From contig JAVZSS010000001.1 of NCBI GenBank assembly GCA_044343155.1, positions 1 through 64,000 on the forward strand: a stretch of 64,000 nucleotides of DNA, read 5' to 3'. Positions 41,146 to 49,666 of the stretch are shown in pieces (positions within the stretch are counted from its first letter, which is position 1; each line of letters begins with the position of its first letter). The notes below the pieces were generated by a model. That model saw only the letters and a list, made by a program, of their open reading frames with translations, was not told the DNA's origin and searched no databases. The stretch comes from SpSt-28 sp044343155 (GTDB lineage Archaea > Aenigmatarchaeota > Aenigmatarchaeia > CG10238-14 > SpSt-28). The translations under genes and the position numbers were made by a program.

Positions 41146-42447
41146 ATGTTAGAGACTTTAGCTGAAAAGCTTAAAAATAGTATAAGAAAATTAATTGGAA
41201 AGAGCTCAGTAGATGAAAAGGCCATAGAAGAATTATTAAAAGAATTAAAACTAATATTGTTAGAGGCTGACGTAGATGTAGAAATTGTTAATTCCTTTTT
41301 AGAAAATATTAAAAAGAGAGTGTTTAAAGAAAAGATCCCTCCAGGTTTCACTTTAAGAGATTATACAATCAAAGTCGTTTATGAAGAACTAGTTAAAATA
41401 CTTGGTGAAAAACCGTATGAAATAAATGGGAAAAAAATTATGTTGATTGGTTTGTTTGGCTCCGGAAAAACCACTACTGCCGCAAAACTTGCAAATTATT
41501 TGAAGAAATTCGGTAAGGTCGGGTTGGTTGGATTAGATTATCATAGACCTGCTGCACCAGAACAGCTAAAACAACTAGCTGAAAAGATAAATGTGAAGTA
41601 TCTGATTGGGTTTAATGCTTATGAAGTGGCCAAAGAAAGTTTAGAAAAATTTAAAAATTTTGATTATATAATTTACGATACTGCTGGTAGAGATGCTTTG
41701 GATAAAGAATTATCTACTGAATTGAAAAAATTAGAAGAATTAATAAAACCAGATGAAAAAATACTTATAATTCCTGCAGAAATTGGTAAAATCGCAAAAA
41801 AACAAGCTGAGGAGTTTAATAAATTAGTCGGAATAACTGGAATTATAGTTACTAAAATGGATTCTTCTGCAAAGGCTGGATCGGCAATTTCTGCATGTGT
41901 TGCGACTGGTGCCAAAGTAAAATTTGTTTGTTATGGCGAAAAGTTGGATGCTATAGAAAAATATGACCCAAAAAGATTTGTTTCTAGAATTTTAGGTTTG
42001 GGTGATTTAGAAACTTTACTGGAAAAAGCAAAAGAGGTCATTAAACCTGAAAAAGTTGAAAAAATTGTTGAAGGTGATTTTACTCTAGAAGATTTTATTG
42101 AACAATTAGAAAGTTTAAAACAAATGGGACCGTTTGATAAAATATTATCTATGATACCAGGTTTCAGTATGCCCAAGGATTTAATTAGTAAACAAGAAGA
42201 AAGCATGAAAAAATGGAAATACATATATCAATCTATGACTCCTAAAGAAAGAAAAAATCCTGAAATAATCGATGAAAGTAGAATAAAAAGAATTGCTAAA
42301 GGGAGTGGGACCTCAGAAGAAGATGTAAGAAATCTTCTTTCTAATTATTTTAAGTTTAAAAAAATTATGAAAAGTCTAGGTGGATTACGAGGAATTAATT
42401 TTAGCAATATCCAAAAGTTTATGAAACAATTTGGATTTAAAATGTGA
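41146..42447 (+). CDS. srp54: Signal recognition particle protein SRP54
   Basis: SRP54 binds signal peptides and 7S RNA. The 433-aa protein has the N and G domains (G1 GLFGSGKTTTAAKL, DTAGRD, TKMDSSAKAG) and a methionine-rich M domain with GPFDKILSMIPGFSM and the RNA-binding SRIKRIAKGSGTSEEDV. It is followed at 5 nt by trmY and preceded at 11 nt by ftsY. No 7S RNA gene is visible in the window. Confidence 0.96.
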   Translation: MLETLAEKLKNSIRKLIGKSSVDEKAIEELLKELKLILLEADVDVEIVNSFLENIKKRVFKEKIPPGFTLRDYTIKVVYEELVKILGEKPYEINGKKIMLIGLFGSGKTTTAAKLANYLKKFGKVGLVGLDYHRPAAPEQLKQLAEKINVKYLIGFNAYEVAKESLEKFKNFDYIIYDTAGRDALDKELSTELKKLEELIKPDEKILIIPAEIGKIAKKQAEEFNKLVGITGIIVTKMDSSAKAGSAISACVATGAKVKFVCYGEKLDAIEKYDPKRFVSRILGLGDLETLLEKAKEVIKPEKVEKIVEGDFTLEDFIEQLESLKQMGPFDKILSMIPGFSMPKDLISKQEESMKKWKYIYQSMTPKERKNPEIIDESRIKRIAKGSGTSEEDVRNLLSNYFKFKKIMKSLGGLRGINFSNIQKFMKQFGFKM

Positions 42448-42451
42448 AATT

Positions 42452-43033
42452 ATGAGGGAGTTTATTCTTTTTTCTCGAGGTGTAACTTCAGATTTTAGCT
42501 TAAATAATCTGGTTAATGCTGGTAGAATGGATTTAGTTGCAAGATGTATATCTACAGCCATATTTCTTTCATATTCTTTAAGAAAAGATGTTAAATTTCA
42601 TGTAGTATTAAACGGACCGCCTAATCCTCCAGTGACTATATCCTTTTTTACAAATGAACTAAAAAATGTTTCTCCAGATGAAAGAAATATTGCCTCCCAT
42701 ATAAAAATTGCATTAAAAAATTTAGGTAAAAAAGAAATAAGTGAACCAGGAATATATGTGAAAAAAATTGGTTTTGAAAATTTAGTAAGAGAAAAAGTAG
42801 AAGAATACAAAAATTCAGTTTTTTATTTACACAAAGATGGGGAAGATATAAAAAATATAAACATAAATAAAGATTTTGTTGTAATAATTGGTGATAATAA
42901 GGGAATTCCAAAAATATATGAAAATTTTTTAGAAAAAATAAGTGTTAAAAAAATTTCTTTAGGAAAGATAGAATATTTGAGCTCCCAATGTATAGCAATA
43001 TTTAATTATGAGGTAGATAGAAGATGGATATAA
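42452..43033 (+). CDS. trmY: tRNA (pseudouridine54-N1)-methyltransferase TrmY
   Basis: TrmY N1-methylates pseudouridine 54 in archaeal tRNA using SAM. The 193-aa SPOUT-fold protein begins MREFILFSRGVTSDFSLNNL with AGRMDLVARC, and contains HVVLNGPPNPPVTISF, all family-specific. The start ATG is at 42452, 4 nt after the srp54 stop. Pus10, which makes pseudouridine 54, is the next gene and overlaps by 10 nt, so both enzymes of the m1-psi54 pathway are made together. Confidence 0.94.
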   Translation: MREFILFSRGVTSDFSLNNLVNAGRMDLVARCISTAIFLSYSLRKDVKFHVVLNGPPNPPVTISFFTNELKNVSPDERNIASHIKIALKNLGKKEISEPGIYVKKIGFENLVREKVEEYKNSVFYLHKDGEDIKNININKDFVVIIGDNKGIPKIYENFLEKISVKKISLGKIEYLSSQCIAIFNYEVDRRWI

Positions 43034-44316
43034 TACAAACTGCTTTAGAATTGATGAAAAGAGGTAAAATTTGTAACAACTGCTTAGGTAGAGTTTTTGC
43101 CAATTTGTTAAGTGGCTATTCTAATGAAGAAAGGGGTAAATTTATAAGAAATGTTGTTGCAATGATGTATGATTCTGGAAAAGAGATGGAAATAGATTTA
43201 TCAAACTTTTATGGAATAAAGTTTAGAAATAAAAAACTTGAGATTTCGGATAAAAAATGTTATATTTGTAATAACTTTTTTCAAGAAAAAATATTTGAGA
43301 TTTCAAAAAAGATAATTGAAAAATTAAAAGAATATGAATTTTCAACCTTTTTAATAGGCACAAAGCTTTCTTCAGAACTAAAAATTAGAGAAGAAGAATT
43401 GCTTGAATTCATCAATCCAGAATATTATGAATCAATAAAAAACGAGATAAATAGAGAAATTGGAAAAATAGTAGAAAAAAACTTGAATAAGAAAATGGAT
43501 CGAAACAACCCAGAAATTACAGTGTTAATAGATTTAGAAAAAGAAACAATATCATTGAATATAAAAAGTTTGTTCATAGCTGGTGAATATAAAAAGTTTG
43601 TTAGAAATATTCCACAAGCAACTTGGTATTGTCAAGAATGTAATGGAAAAGGATGTGAAAAATGTGGTGGAAAAGGTTTATTATATTCAACTTCAATTCA
43701 AATGATAATAGAAAAACCTTTACTTAAGATGGCTAAAGGAAAAAAATCCAAATTACATGCTGAAGGTAGAGAGGATATAGATGTTAGATGTTTAGGTTGG
43801 AGACCATTTGTTATAGAAATTGTCAAACCTAAAATTAGAAAAATAGATTTAAAAAAAGCTGAAAAAAATATTAACAAATCCAAGAAAATAAAGGTAAGGT
43901 TTTTGAAAATACTCGAGGAAGGGAAAAGAGTAATAAAGTTTTTGAAAACGGAAAAATCAGATAAATTATACAGAGCTGAGATTATTTTTAAGAACAATAT
44001 AGATTTGGAAAAATTAAAATTATTAAAAAAAATTAAAAATTTGGTAGTAATTCAAAGAACACCCTTGAGAGTTTTGAAGAGAAGAAGTGATAAAATTAGA
44101 AAAAAAATAGTTAAAAAAATTAAATTCAAATTAAAAAACAAAAAAACCATTATACTAGAAATACTCTCCTCTTCAGGGCTTTATGTTAAGGAATTTATAA
44201 CCGGAGATATGGGGAGGACAAAACCTAGTATAGCTGAAATTTTAAATAATACACCAATAAAGGTTATATTAGATGTAGTTAAAATTAATAGTAAGTTTAA
44301 AGAAGTGATACAATGA
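43024..44316 (+). CDS. pus10: tRNA pseudouridine synthase Pus10
   Basis: Pus10 makes pseudouridine 54 (and 55) in archaeal tRNA. The 430-aa protein has an N-terminal zinc and THUMP-like part with CNNC and CYIC knuckles, a mid-protein QECNGKGCEKCGGKG site, and the catalytic block HAEGREDIDVRCLGWRPFVI with its Asp. The C-terminal DMGRTKPSIAEILN is typical. It overlaps trmY and the DJ-1 gene (4 nt). Confidence 0.94.
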   Translation: MDIIQTALELMKRGKICNNCLGRVFANLLSGYSNEERGKFIRNVVAMMYDSGKEMEIDLSNFYGIKFRNKKLEISDKKCYICNNFFQEKIFEISKKIIEKLKEYEFSTFLIGTKLSSELKIREEELLEFINPEYYESIKNEINREIGKIVEKNLNKKMDRNNPEITVLIDLEKETISLNIKSLFIAGEYKKFVRNIPQATWYCQECNGKGCEKCGGKGLLYSTSIQMIIEKPLLKMAKGKKSKLHAEGREDIDVRCLGWRPFVIEIVKPKIRKIDLKKAEKNINKSKKIKVRFLKILEEGKRVIKFLKTEKSDKLYRAEIIFKNNIDLEKLKLLKKIKNLVVIQRTPLRVLKRRSDKIRKKIVKKIKFKLKNKKTIILEILSSSGLYVKEFITGDMGRTKPSIAEILNNTPIKVILDVVKINSKFKEVIQ

Positions 44317-44855
44317 AAGCTATAGTACCTTTGGCTGAAGGATTTGAAGAAATAGAAGCAATAACAATAATAGATATCCTTAGAAGAGCTGGGATAAAAG
44401 TAGATGTTGTAGGAATAGAAGATGAAATAGTTATGGGGAGAAATGGTATAAAAGTTATTTGTGATAAAACTTTAAACGAAATTGAAGAGTTAGATTATGA
44501 GTTAATCGTTTTACCTGGGGGAAATCCGGGATATAAAAATTTAATGAATTCTGAAACCATTTTAAACATTATTAGAAATATGAATTCTAAAGGAAGAATT
44601 ATTGGAGCCATTTGTGCTGCTCCATTAGTTTTAGTTAAAGCTGGTATACTCAAAGATAAAAAAGCAACTTGCTATCCAAAATTGAAAGATGAAATCCCAA
44701 ATTATGAAGATAAAAAGGTTGTAGTTGACGGCAATATTATAACATCTCAAGGTCCCTCAACTGCCCTTGAATTTTCTCTCGAAATAGTAAAAATTTTAAA
44801 ACCAGAAATATATGAACAAATTAGAAGAGATTTGCTATGTGATAAATATGGTTAA
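44313..44855 (+). CDS. DJ-1/PfpI-family protein
   Basis: The 180-aa protein has the DJ-1 flavodoxin-like fold: LAEGFEEIEAITIID at the start with the conserved Glu, LPGGNPGYKN, and the nucleophile elbow AICAAPLVLVKAG with its Cys. Members are glyoxalase/deglycase or intracellular protease in reports; the actual role here is open. It lies between pus10 and eL21 in a translation-themed operon. Confidence 0.9.
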   Translation: MKAIVPLAEGFEEIEAITIIDILRRAGIKVDVVGIEDEIVMGRNGIKVICDKTLNEIEELDYELIVLPGGNPGYKNLMNSETILNIIRNMNSKGRIIGAICAAPLVLVKAGILKDKKATCYPKLKDEIPNYEDKKVVVDGNIITSQGPSTALEFSLEIVKILKPEIYEQIRRDLLCDKYG

Positions 44856-45135
44856 AAAATCACAAGGTTTTAGAGTAAAAACAAGAAAGAAACTTGAAAG
44901 AGAAGCAAGGTATAGAACACCAATAACTAAATTTTTACAAGAATTTAATATTGGAGATAAAGTTGCAATAGTTCAGGAACCTAGTAGCTTTAAAGGTATG
45001 CCTTTTTCTAGATTCAGAGGCCTAGTTGGAGAAATAATTGAAAAAAGAGGTAGGGCTTATGTCGTCAAAATTAAAGTTGGAAATAAGATTAAGAAAGTTA
45101 TTTCTAATCCGGAACATCTAAAACCAATAGCTTAA
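44848..45135 (+). CDS. rpl21e: Ribosomal protein eL21
   Basis: eL21 is a large-subunit protein shared by archaea and eukaryotes. The 95-aa protein starts MVKKSQGFRVKTRKKLERE and contains GDKVAIVQEPSSFKGMPFSRFRGLVG and the YVVKIKVGNKIKKV strand. The start at 44848 overlaps the DJ-1 stop by 8 nt; an upstream in-frame ATG at 44812 would add non-conserved residues. RpoF follows, the usual archaeal order. Confidence 0.95.
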   Translation: MVKKSQGFRVKTRKKLEREARYRTPITKFLQEFNIGDKVAIVQEPSSFKGMPFSRFRGLVGEIIEKRGRAYVVKIKVGNKIKKVISNPEHLKPIA

Positions 45136-45160
45136 AAATAGATAAAACAATAATTTTTTA

Positions 45161-45481
45161 ATGGAAGTTTTAGAAGAAAAGTCAATAACGCTATCTGAAG
45201 CGAAAGAAATTTTGGAAAAAAAGAAAGACGATAAAAGGTATGAAATAGTCAATGCCTTAGAATACTTAAGAAAATTTAGTTCTCTTTCTTCTGAAGATGT
45301 TGAAAAACTAAAAAAAGAACTGGCTAATATTTCTAAATTAAGTGAAGAAGAAATAGTAAAGATATGTGACTTTCTTCCAAAAACAAAAGATGAAATAAGA
45401 GTAATATTATATAAAAGTTATAACAAGTTTGAAGAAAAGGAAATTGAGAAGATAATTGAGATTGTAAAAAAATTTGCATAA
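45161..45481 (+). CDS. rpoF: RNA polymerase subunit Rpo4 (RpoF)
   Basis: RpoF (Rpb4 homologue) forms the polymerase stalk with RpoE. The 106-aa helical protein has the HRDC-like layout: N-terminal EEKSITLSEAKEIL, then LEYLRKFSSLSSEDVEKL and ICDFLPKTKDEIRVIL. The gene order eL21-rpoF-DUF655 is standard in archaea and supports the call. Confidence 0.9.
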   Translation: MEVLEEKSITLSEAKEILEKKKDDKRYEIVNALEYLRKFSSLSSEDVEKLKKELANISKLSEEEIVKICDFLPKTKDEIRVILYKSYNKFEEKEIEKIIEIVKKFA

Positions 45482-45494
45482 ATAGGTGATATTT

Positions 45495-46034
45495 ATGCCA
45501 AAAGAAGAATATCTAATAGTATTAGACTTTCTACCGCAGGGAAAACCAATAGATAAAAAGCCGGAGCCTATAGCTCAAGGTATTGGAGAGAGGTATTTTT
45601 CATTATTAGAGGTTGTTATTAAAAAAGGTTGTTTCGTTAAACCCAAAGATAGAATTTATATTGGTAGTGGAAAAAGGGATGTAGTAGAATACATAAAAAG
45701 AAAAATTAAATATGATGACTTAACTAGCATTGCAAAAAATATCTTAGAAGAAGTTATTCATGAAATAGTAGAAAAAGATGAAAAGAGATTTGTGAATATA
45801 ATAAATACAGCTCCACCTTTAAGTGCTAGAATGCACTCTTTAGAGCTCTTACCTGGAATAGGTAAAAAACATTTATTCGCTATACTGCAAGAAAGAAAAA
45901 AGAAACCTTTCGAAAGTTTTGAAGATATTAAAAAAAGGGTTGAAATGATACCAGATCCTAAAAAAATGATAGAAAAAAGAATTTTGTCCGAAATTAAAAA
46001 CGAAGATAGGCATAGACTTTTTGTTTTAGAATAG
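45495..46034 (+). CDS. DUF655 protein (OB-like plus helix-hairpin-helix)
   Basis: The 179-aa protein begins MPKEEYLIVLDFLPQGKP; its N-terminal half is an OB-like domain (IYIGSGKRDVVEYIKRK) and the C-terminal half has a helix-hairpin-helix (LELLPGIGKKHLFAIL). The ATG at 45495 follows an AGGTGAT site; a GTG at 45486 lies inside that site and is less likely. Function is unknown, though the genomic link to RpoF and eL21 suggests an RNA-related role. Confidence 0.88.
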   Translation: MPKEEYLIVLDFLPQGKPIDKKPEPIAQGIGERYFSLLEVVIKKGCFVKPKDRIYIGSGKRDVVEYIKRKIKYDDLTSIAKNILEEVIHEIVEKDEKRFVNIINTAPPLSARMHSLELLPGIGKKHLFAILQERKKKPFESFEDIKKRVEMIPDPKKMIEKRILSEIKNEDRHRLFVLE

Positions 46035-46039
46035 AATAA

Positions 46040-46153
46040 TAGCCCCGGGCGGATTCGAACCGCCGTCCCCGGGTTTCTTTCTCATCCTAAACCTCAAAGC
46101 TTTAGTCTTTTGAGACCAAAGCCCGGTATCCTTGGCCGCTAGACGACGGGGCT
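46040..46153 (-). tRNA. tRNA-Gln(TTG) with 41-nt intron
   Basis: On the minus strand the acceptor AGCCCCG/CGGGGCT is perfect, with discriminator A. The anticodon stem CCGGG/CCCGG encloses anticodon TTG (46117-46119). A 41-nt insert at 46075-46115 falls between positions 37 and 38, the standard archaeal intron site. The T arm GGCGG-TTCGAAT-CCGCC is complete. Removing the insert gives a normal 73-nt tRNA. Confidence 0.93.
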
Positions 46154-46178
46154 ATATATTTAATATAAGCATAAGTTT

Positions 46179-46598
46179 TTAAGAAAATGCAATATGCATT
46201 ATTCCATTTGTTATTCTTCCTATCCTAGATAATTGTTCTGTGGGGTGTGCTCTAGAGTATAAGACTAAACTATATATTCCATCGGAAACATTCCAAATAA
46301 ATGGTATTATAGGTGAAATTACCCCACTTAAATTAGCAACTATTCTTCCGAATCTTATAAATTGGTATGGGAAAAGTTTTTCTTCTTTATACATTTTGTA
46401 AGAAATATATCCATCTATAATCCCCCAAGAAATTAAGAAGGCCTTAATCCAACCAACGAAAGAAATCAAAATCTTTAGAAATAGGCCACATATTAAAATG
46501 AAAGGAAGACTTAAAGAAGAATAAATTCTCTCTTTTAGTTTTTTAATCCTATCAGAATTAAATCTCTCAAAGAGTTTAAAAAAGTTATCAACTATCAT
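46179..46598 (-). CDS. Unknown small membrane protein
   Basis: The 139-aa protein has an N-terminal amphipathic basic segment and two or three hydrophobic helices (about 30-60, 85-110). No motif is recognised. It lies 31 nt downstream of the presenilin-like gene on the same strand and may share its transcript. Conserved aromatic residues and RIGRITNG near the end are the only notable features. Confidence 0.5.
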   Translation of the reverse strand: MIVDNFFKLFERFNSDRIKKLKERIYSSLSLPFILICGLFLKILISFVGWIKAFLISWGIIDGYISYKMYKEEKLFPYQFIRFGRIVANLSGVISPIIPFIWNVSDGIYSLVLYSRAHPTEQLSRIGRITNGIMHIAFS

Positions 46599-46629
46599 CC
46601 AATATCTTAGACTTGAAAATTTAAAAATT

Positions 46630-47448
46630 TTAAATTAGAGATAAATAAACTAGTAAAGTTGGTAAGAATAAGAATGGTAAAGCTGGTAGTGGTTTCCCTT
46701 TCTTTCTTTTTGATACGAAAAAGAATACTAAAAAAATAACTACAGTATTTAGTATTGAAAGAAGCATAGAAACACCAATCCCTTTCTCCAATGAAGATAC
46801 AACACTTAATCCTGGAAGAAAATAGTCTCCTGAGCCTAGGGCTATAACTTTAATTTTCTTTATTTTACCTCTAAAACTAACTTTTCTTATTTTACTTGAT
46901 GGGAAAACGGAGATAAAGGTTGATGGATTTTCGACTAAATTCTCCGCCATATAGACCATATGCTTGGTTAAAAATACAGATAATATATCATAAATAGAAA
47001 GAAGGAAAAACAAAACCAATACTACTTCAAATGACAAAGAAGATCCTATTAAAGCGCTCGCAGAACTTATAGAAAGAAAAATTATAATATTTTTCAACAA
47101 ATAACTCTTCCTAATTTCAGAAATAGCTATTAAAATAAAAGAAAAAAGAAATGATACAAATGCTGGTAAAAAGAAAGAAAATGTGGTTGTTGTTAATAAA
47201 AAAGCTGCTAAGTTTTCTATAATTTTCAAAACAAAAATTCTAGTTCTTATTAACAAAATAACAAGGATTGTAGAAAAAAGAACTATTGAAATGATTAATA
47301 CTACATTTTTATAATCTTTTGGAGATGGGAAAAGTGGCTCAATTTCTCCCCTTAAAATTGCTTCCCTCGTTAGAATTCCTAAGTACATAGAAAAAAACAT
47401 TACTGAAAGAAAAAATAAAGAAACCAAAATTATTTCTTTATCAACCAT
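46630..47448 (-). CDS. Presenilin-like intramembrane aspartyl protease
   Basis: The 272-aa protein has about nine membrane helices and the three signature motifs of the presenilin/signal-peptide-peptidase superfamily: YD (153-154) in helix 6, GxGD (GSGD, 205-208) in helix 7, and PAL (255-257) in the last. Such enzymes cleave transmembrane helices. As I recall, archaeal PSH is a family model. The length fits. The neighbouring small membrane protein could be substrate or accessory. Confidence 0.92.
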   Translation of the reverse strand: MVDKEIILVSLFFLSVMFFSMYLGILTREAILRGEIEPLFPSPKDYKNVVLIISIVLFSTILVILLIRTRIFVLKIIENLAAFLLTTTTFSFFLPAFVSFLFSFILIAISEIRKSYLLKNIIIFLSISSASALIGSSLSFEVVLVLFFLLSIYDILSVFLTKHMVYMAENLVENPSTFISVFPSSKIRKVSFRGKIKKIKVIALGSGDYFLPGLSVVSSLEKGIGVSMLLSILNTVVIFLVFFFVSKRKKGKPLPALPFLFLPTLLVYLSLI

Positions 47449-47489
47449 TATATTGCTTTAACTTAAATAATTATAAGTTAAATAATAGG

Positions 47490-47906
47490 ATGATATTGGG
47501 ATATACGTTTGAAGAAATTGAAGGAAAAAGAGCTGAGATTTCTGGTAAAGTGGATATAAATTCAACTATAGACATAAAGGATGTAAAAGAAATAGAAATA
47601 GAAATAGGAGAAAAGAAAAAAGTTGTTGAAATAAGTTTTGAATTTAAAGTTGAATATAAACCATCTGATGGAAAAATAACATTTAAAGGAAATATTCTAT
47701 ATTATTCAAAAAATAATAAAGAAGTTATAAAAGAGTGGGAAAAAAATAGAAGATTGCCTGAAGATATAGATATTGAAGTAAAGAACTTCCTATTGAAAAA
47801 ATGTCTTACTTTTGCTTTAAGTATAGCTGAAGAAATAAGAATGCCTTCACCAATACCATTTCCAATGATTGTTAAAAAGAAAGAAGATAAAAGCTATATT
47901 GGATAA
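47490..47906 (+). CDS. Archaeal protein of unknown function, possibly SecB-like fold
   Basis: The 138-aa protein has a strand-rich N-terminal two-thirds (EIEGKRAEISGKV, ISFEFKVEYKP, KITFKGNILYYS) and a C-terminal helix ending in IRMPSPIPFPMIV. I have seen similar proteins in archaea; the fold could resemble SecB, but this is inference. It is divergent from the presenilin-like gene and 12 nt upstream of the VTT gene. Confidence 0.5.
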   Translation: MILGYTFEEIEGKRAEISGKVDINSTIDIKDVKEIEIEIGEKKKVVEISFEFKVEYKPSDGKITFKGNILYYSKNNKEVIKEWEKNRRLPEDIDIEVKNFLLKKCLTFALSIAEEIRMPSPIPFPMIVKKKEDKSYIG

Positions 47907-47918
47907 AAGATGATTTTT

Positions 47919-48383
47919 ATGCTTAACATTATTAAAACACTTGGATATTTTGGTATTTTTTTAATTAGTTTAATTTCTACCTCTACTATTTTTTTACCAT
48001 TCCCACTTTACTTGTTAATAACGACAGCAACAGCCTTAGGAATGAACCCAATTTTAGTTTCTGTTGTTTCCGCTTTAGGAATGAGTTTAGGTGAATTTAC
48101 TAGCTATTTTATTGGATTGGGAAGCAGGTCGATAATTGAAAAAAAGCATAAAAAGACTATTAAAATTTTTGAAAATTTTTTCAAAAAGTATGGAATTGCT
48201 GCCGTAAGTATATTTGCTTTTCTTCCTTTTCCTTTCGATGTAATAGGAATTATGGCCGGTATAGGAAAACAAGATATAAAAAAATTCTTCATAGCGACTT
48301 TTATAGGAAAATTCTTTAAAGCTCTCTTTCTTTCCTATGCGGGATACTTAATGTCTAAGATATTGTGGCAATTTTATTTTTAA
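47919..48383 (+). CDS. VTT-domain (DedA-like/YqaA-like) membrane protein
   Basis: The 154-aa protein has four to five hydrophobic helices and a VTT-like core: STIFLPFPLYLLI at the start, SLGEFTSYFIGLGSR, and LPFPFDVIGIMAGIGKQD. Such proteins act as lipid scramblases or flippases in bacteria. The ATG at 47919 is preferred over one at 47910 because GATGAT precedes it. Function here is unknown. Confidence 0.72.
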   Translation: MLNIIKTLGYFGIFLISLISTSTIFLPFPLYLLITTATALGMNPILVSVVSALGMSLGEFTSYFIGLGSRSIIEKKHKKTIKIFENFFKKYGIAAVSIFAFLPFPFDVIGIMAGIGKQDIKKFFIATFIGKFFKALFLSYAGYLMSKILWQFYF

Positions 48384-48403
48384 TATAATTGACAAATATT
48401 TTT

Positions 48404-49666
48404 ATGCCATCCATAACATTTTGTTTTCAAGTACATCAACCAATAAGAATTACAAATTTTCAATCCAATGGTTTCTTAAAGAATTCCGACCTTTATCAAG
48501 CCTATTTTAACCATGGCTTAAACAAATGGATTTTTGAGAGAGTAGCAAATAAATGTTATTTACCAACAAATAGGATATTATTAGAAATTTTGGATAATTT
48601 AAAGCATGAAAAGAAAAAGTTTAAGATTGCTTTTAGCTTGACAGGCACTTTTGTTGAAAGCGCAGAAAAATATAATAAGGACGTTTTATCAACTTTTAAA
48701 CAATTAGCAGAAAAATCTGAAGTTGAATTTTTAGGCGAAACATACTATCATTCTTTAGCTAGTTTATATGATAGTGAAGACGAATTTATAGAACAAATTG
48801 AAATGCACAAACAAATGCTTAAAGATTATTTTGGAATTACTCCAAAAGTTTTTGTTAATACTGAAATGATTTACAATAATAGAATAGCTAAAATAGTAGA
48901 AAACTTAGGATTTAAAGCAATTTATACGGAAGGTGCAGAAAGAATACTAGAGTGGAGAAGTCCAAACTATGTTTACGTTAGAAAGTACTGCTTTCCGGAT
49001 GATCCCCCTCCAAATAAGAGAATAAGAGTTTTGCTTAGAAATTATAGATTAAGTGATGATATTGGATATAGATTTTCTGCTAGAAATTGGGATCAGTGGC
49101 CCCTAACTGCTGAAAAATATACCGCTTGGCTTAGTGCAACTCCAGGGCAAGTAATAAATATTTTTATGGATTACGAAACCTTTGGAGAACATCAGCCAGA
49201 AGATAGTGGAATATTTTGGTTTTTAAAGGCTTTACCATATATGATACTAAAAGATCCTAACCTAGAGGTTTTAAAACCAAGTGAAATTATAGAAAAATAT
49301 CAACCAATTGGGGAGATAGATGTTTTTGAATTTTCTACAGTTTCTTGGGCCGATATGGAAAGAGACGTTTCCGCATGGCTGGGAAATAAAATGCAACAAA
49401 TTTCTTTTAACGAGATAAAAAATTTAGAAAAGCTAGTAAAGCAAGCAAAAAATCCTGATTTGATTAAGATTTGGCGATTATTACAACAAAGTGACCATTA
49501 TTACTACATTTGCAATAAATGGTGGAGTGATGGAGATGTACACAAATATTTTAGCATTTTTGGTACTCCTGAAGAAGCTTTTGCTAATTTCATGAATATT
49601 ATTTCAGATTTTAAAACAAGAATTTTAATAGAGGTAGAAAAAAATAAGGAGGGTTTAAATAAATGA
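48404..49666 (+). CDS. GH57 alpha-amylase-type glycoside hydrolase
   Basis: The 420-aa enzyme has the five GH57 regions: FCFQVHQPIR, GETYYHSLASL, nucleophile FVNTEMIYNNR, acid FMDYETFGEHQ, and STVSWADMERDVSAW. It begins at the ATG at 48404. GH57 enzymes hydrolyse or transfer alpha-1,4-glucans; no signal peptide is present, so it acts in the cytosol on stored glycogen. The PfkB gene overlaps its end by 4 nt. Confidence 0.93.
   Translation: MPSITFCFQVHQPIRITNFQSNGFLKNSDLYQAYFNHGLNKWIFERVANKCYLPTNRILLEILDNLKHEKKKFKIAFSLTGTFVESAEKYNKDVLSTFKQLAEKSEVEFLGETYYHSLASLYDSEDEFIEQIEMHKQMLKDYFGITPKVFVNTEMIYNNRIAKIVENLGFKAIYTEGAERILEWRSPNYVYVRKYCFPDDPPPNKRIRVLLRNYRLSDDIGYRFSARNWDQWPLTAEKYTAWLSATPGQVINIFMDYETFGEHQPEDSGIFWFLKALPYMILKDPNLEVLKPSEIIEKYQPIGEIDVFEFSTVSWADMERDVSAWLGNKMQQISFNEIKNLEKLVKQAKNPDLIKIWRLLQQSDHYYYICNKWWSDGDVHKYFSIFGTPEEAFANFMNIISDFKTRILIEVEKNKEGLNK

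Noticed and set aside
40193..42447. ftsY and srp54 as a duplicated SRP GTPase gene
   Set aside because: They share the GTPase fold, but only the second has the Met-rich M domain with the RNA-binding SRIKRIAKGSG segment, so they are the normal pair.
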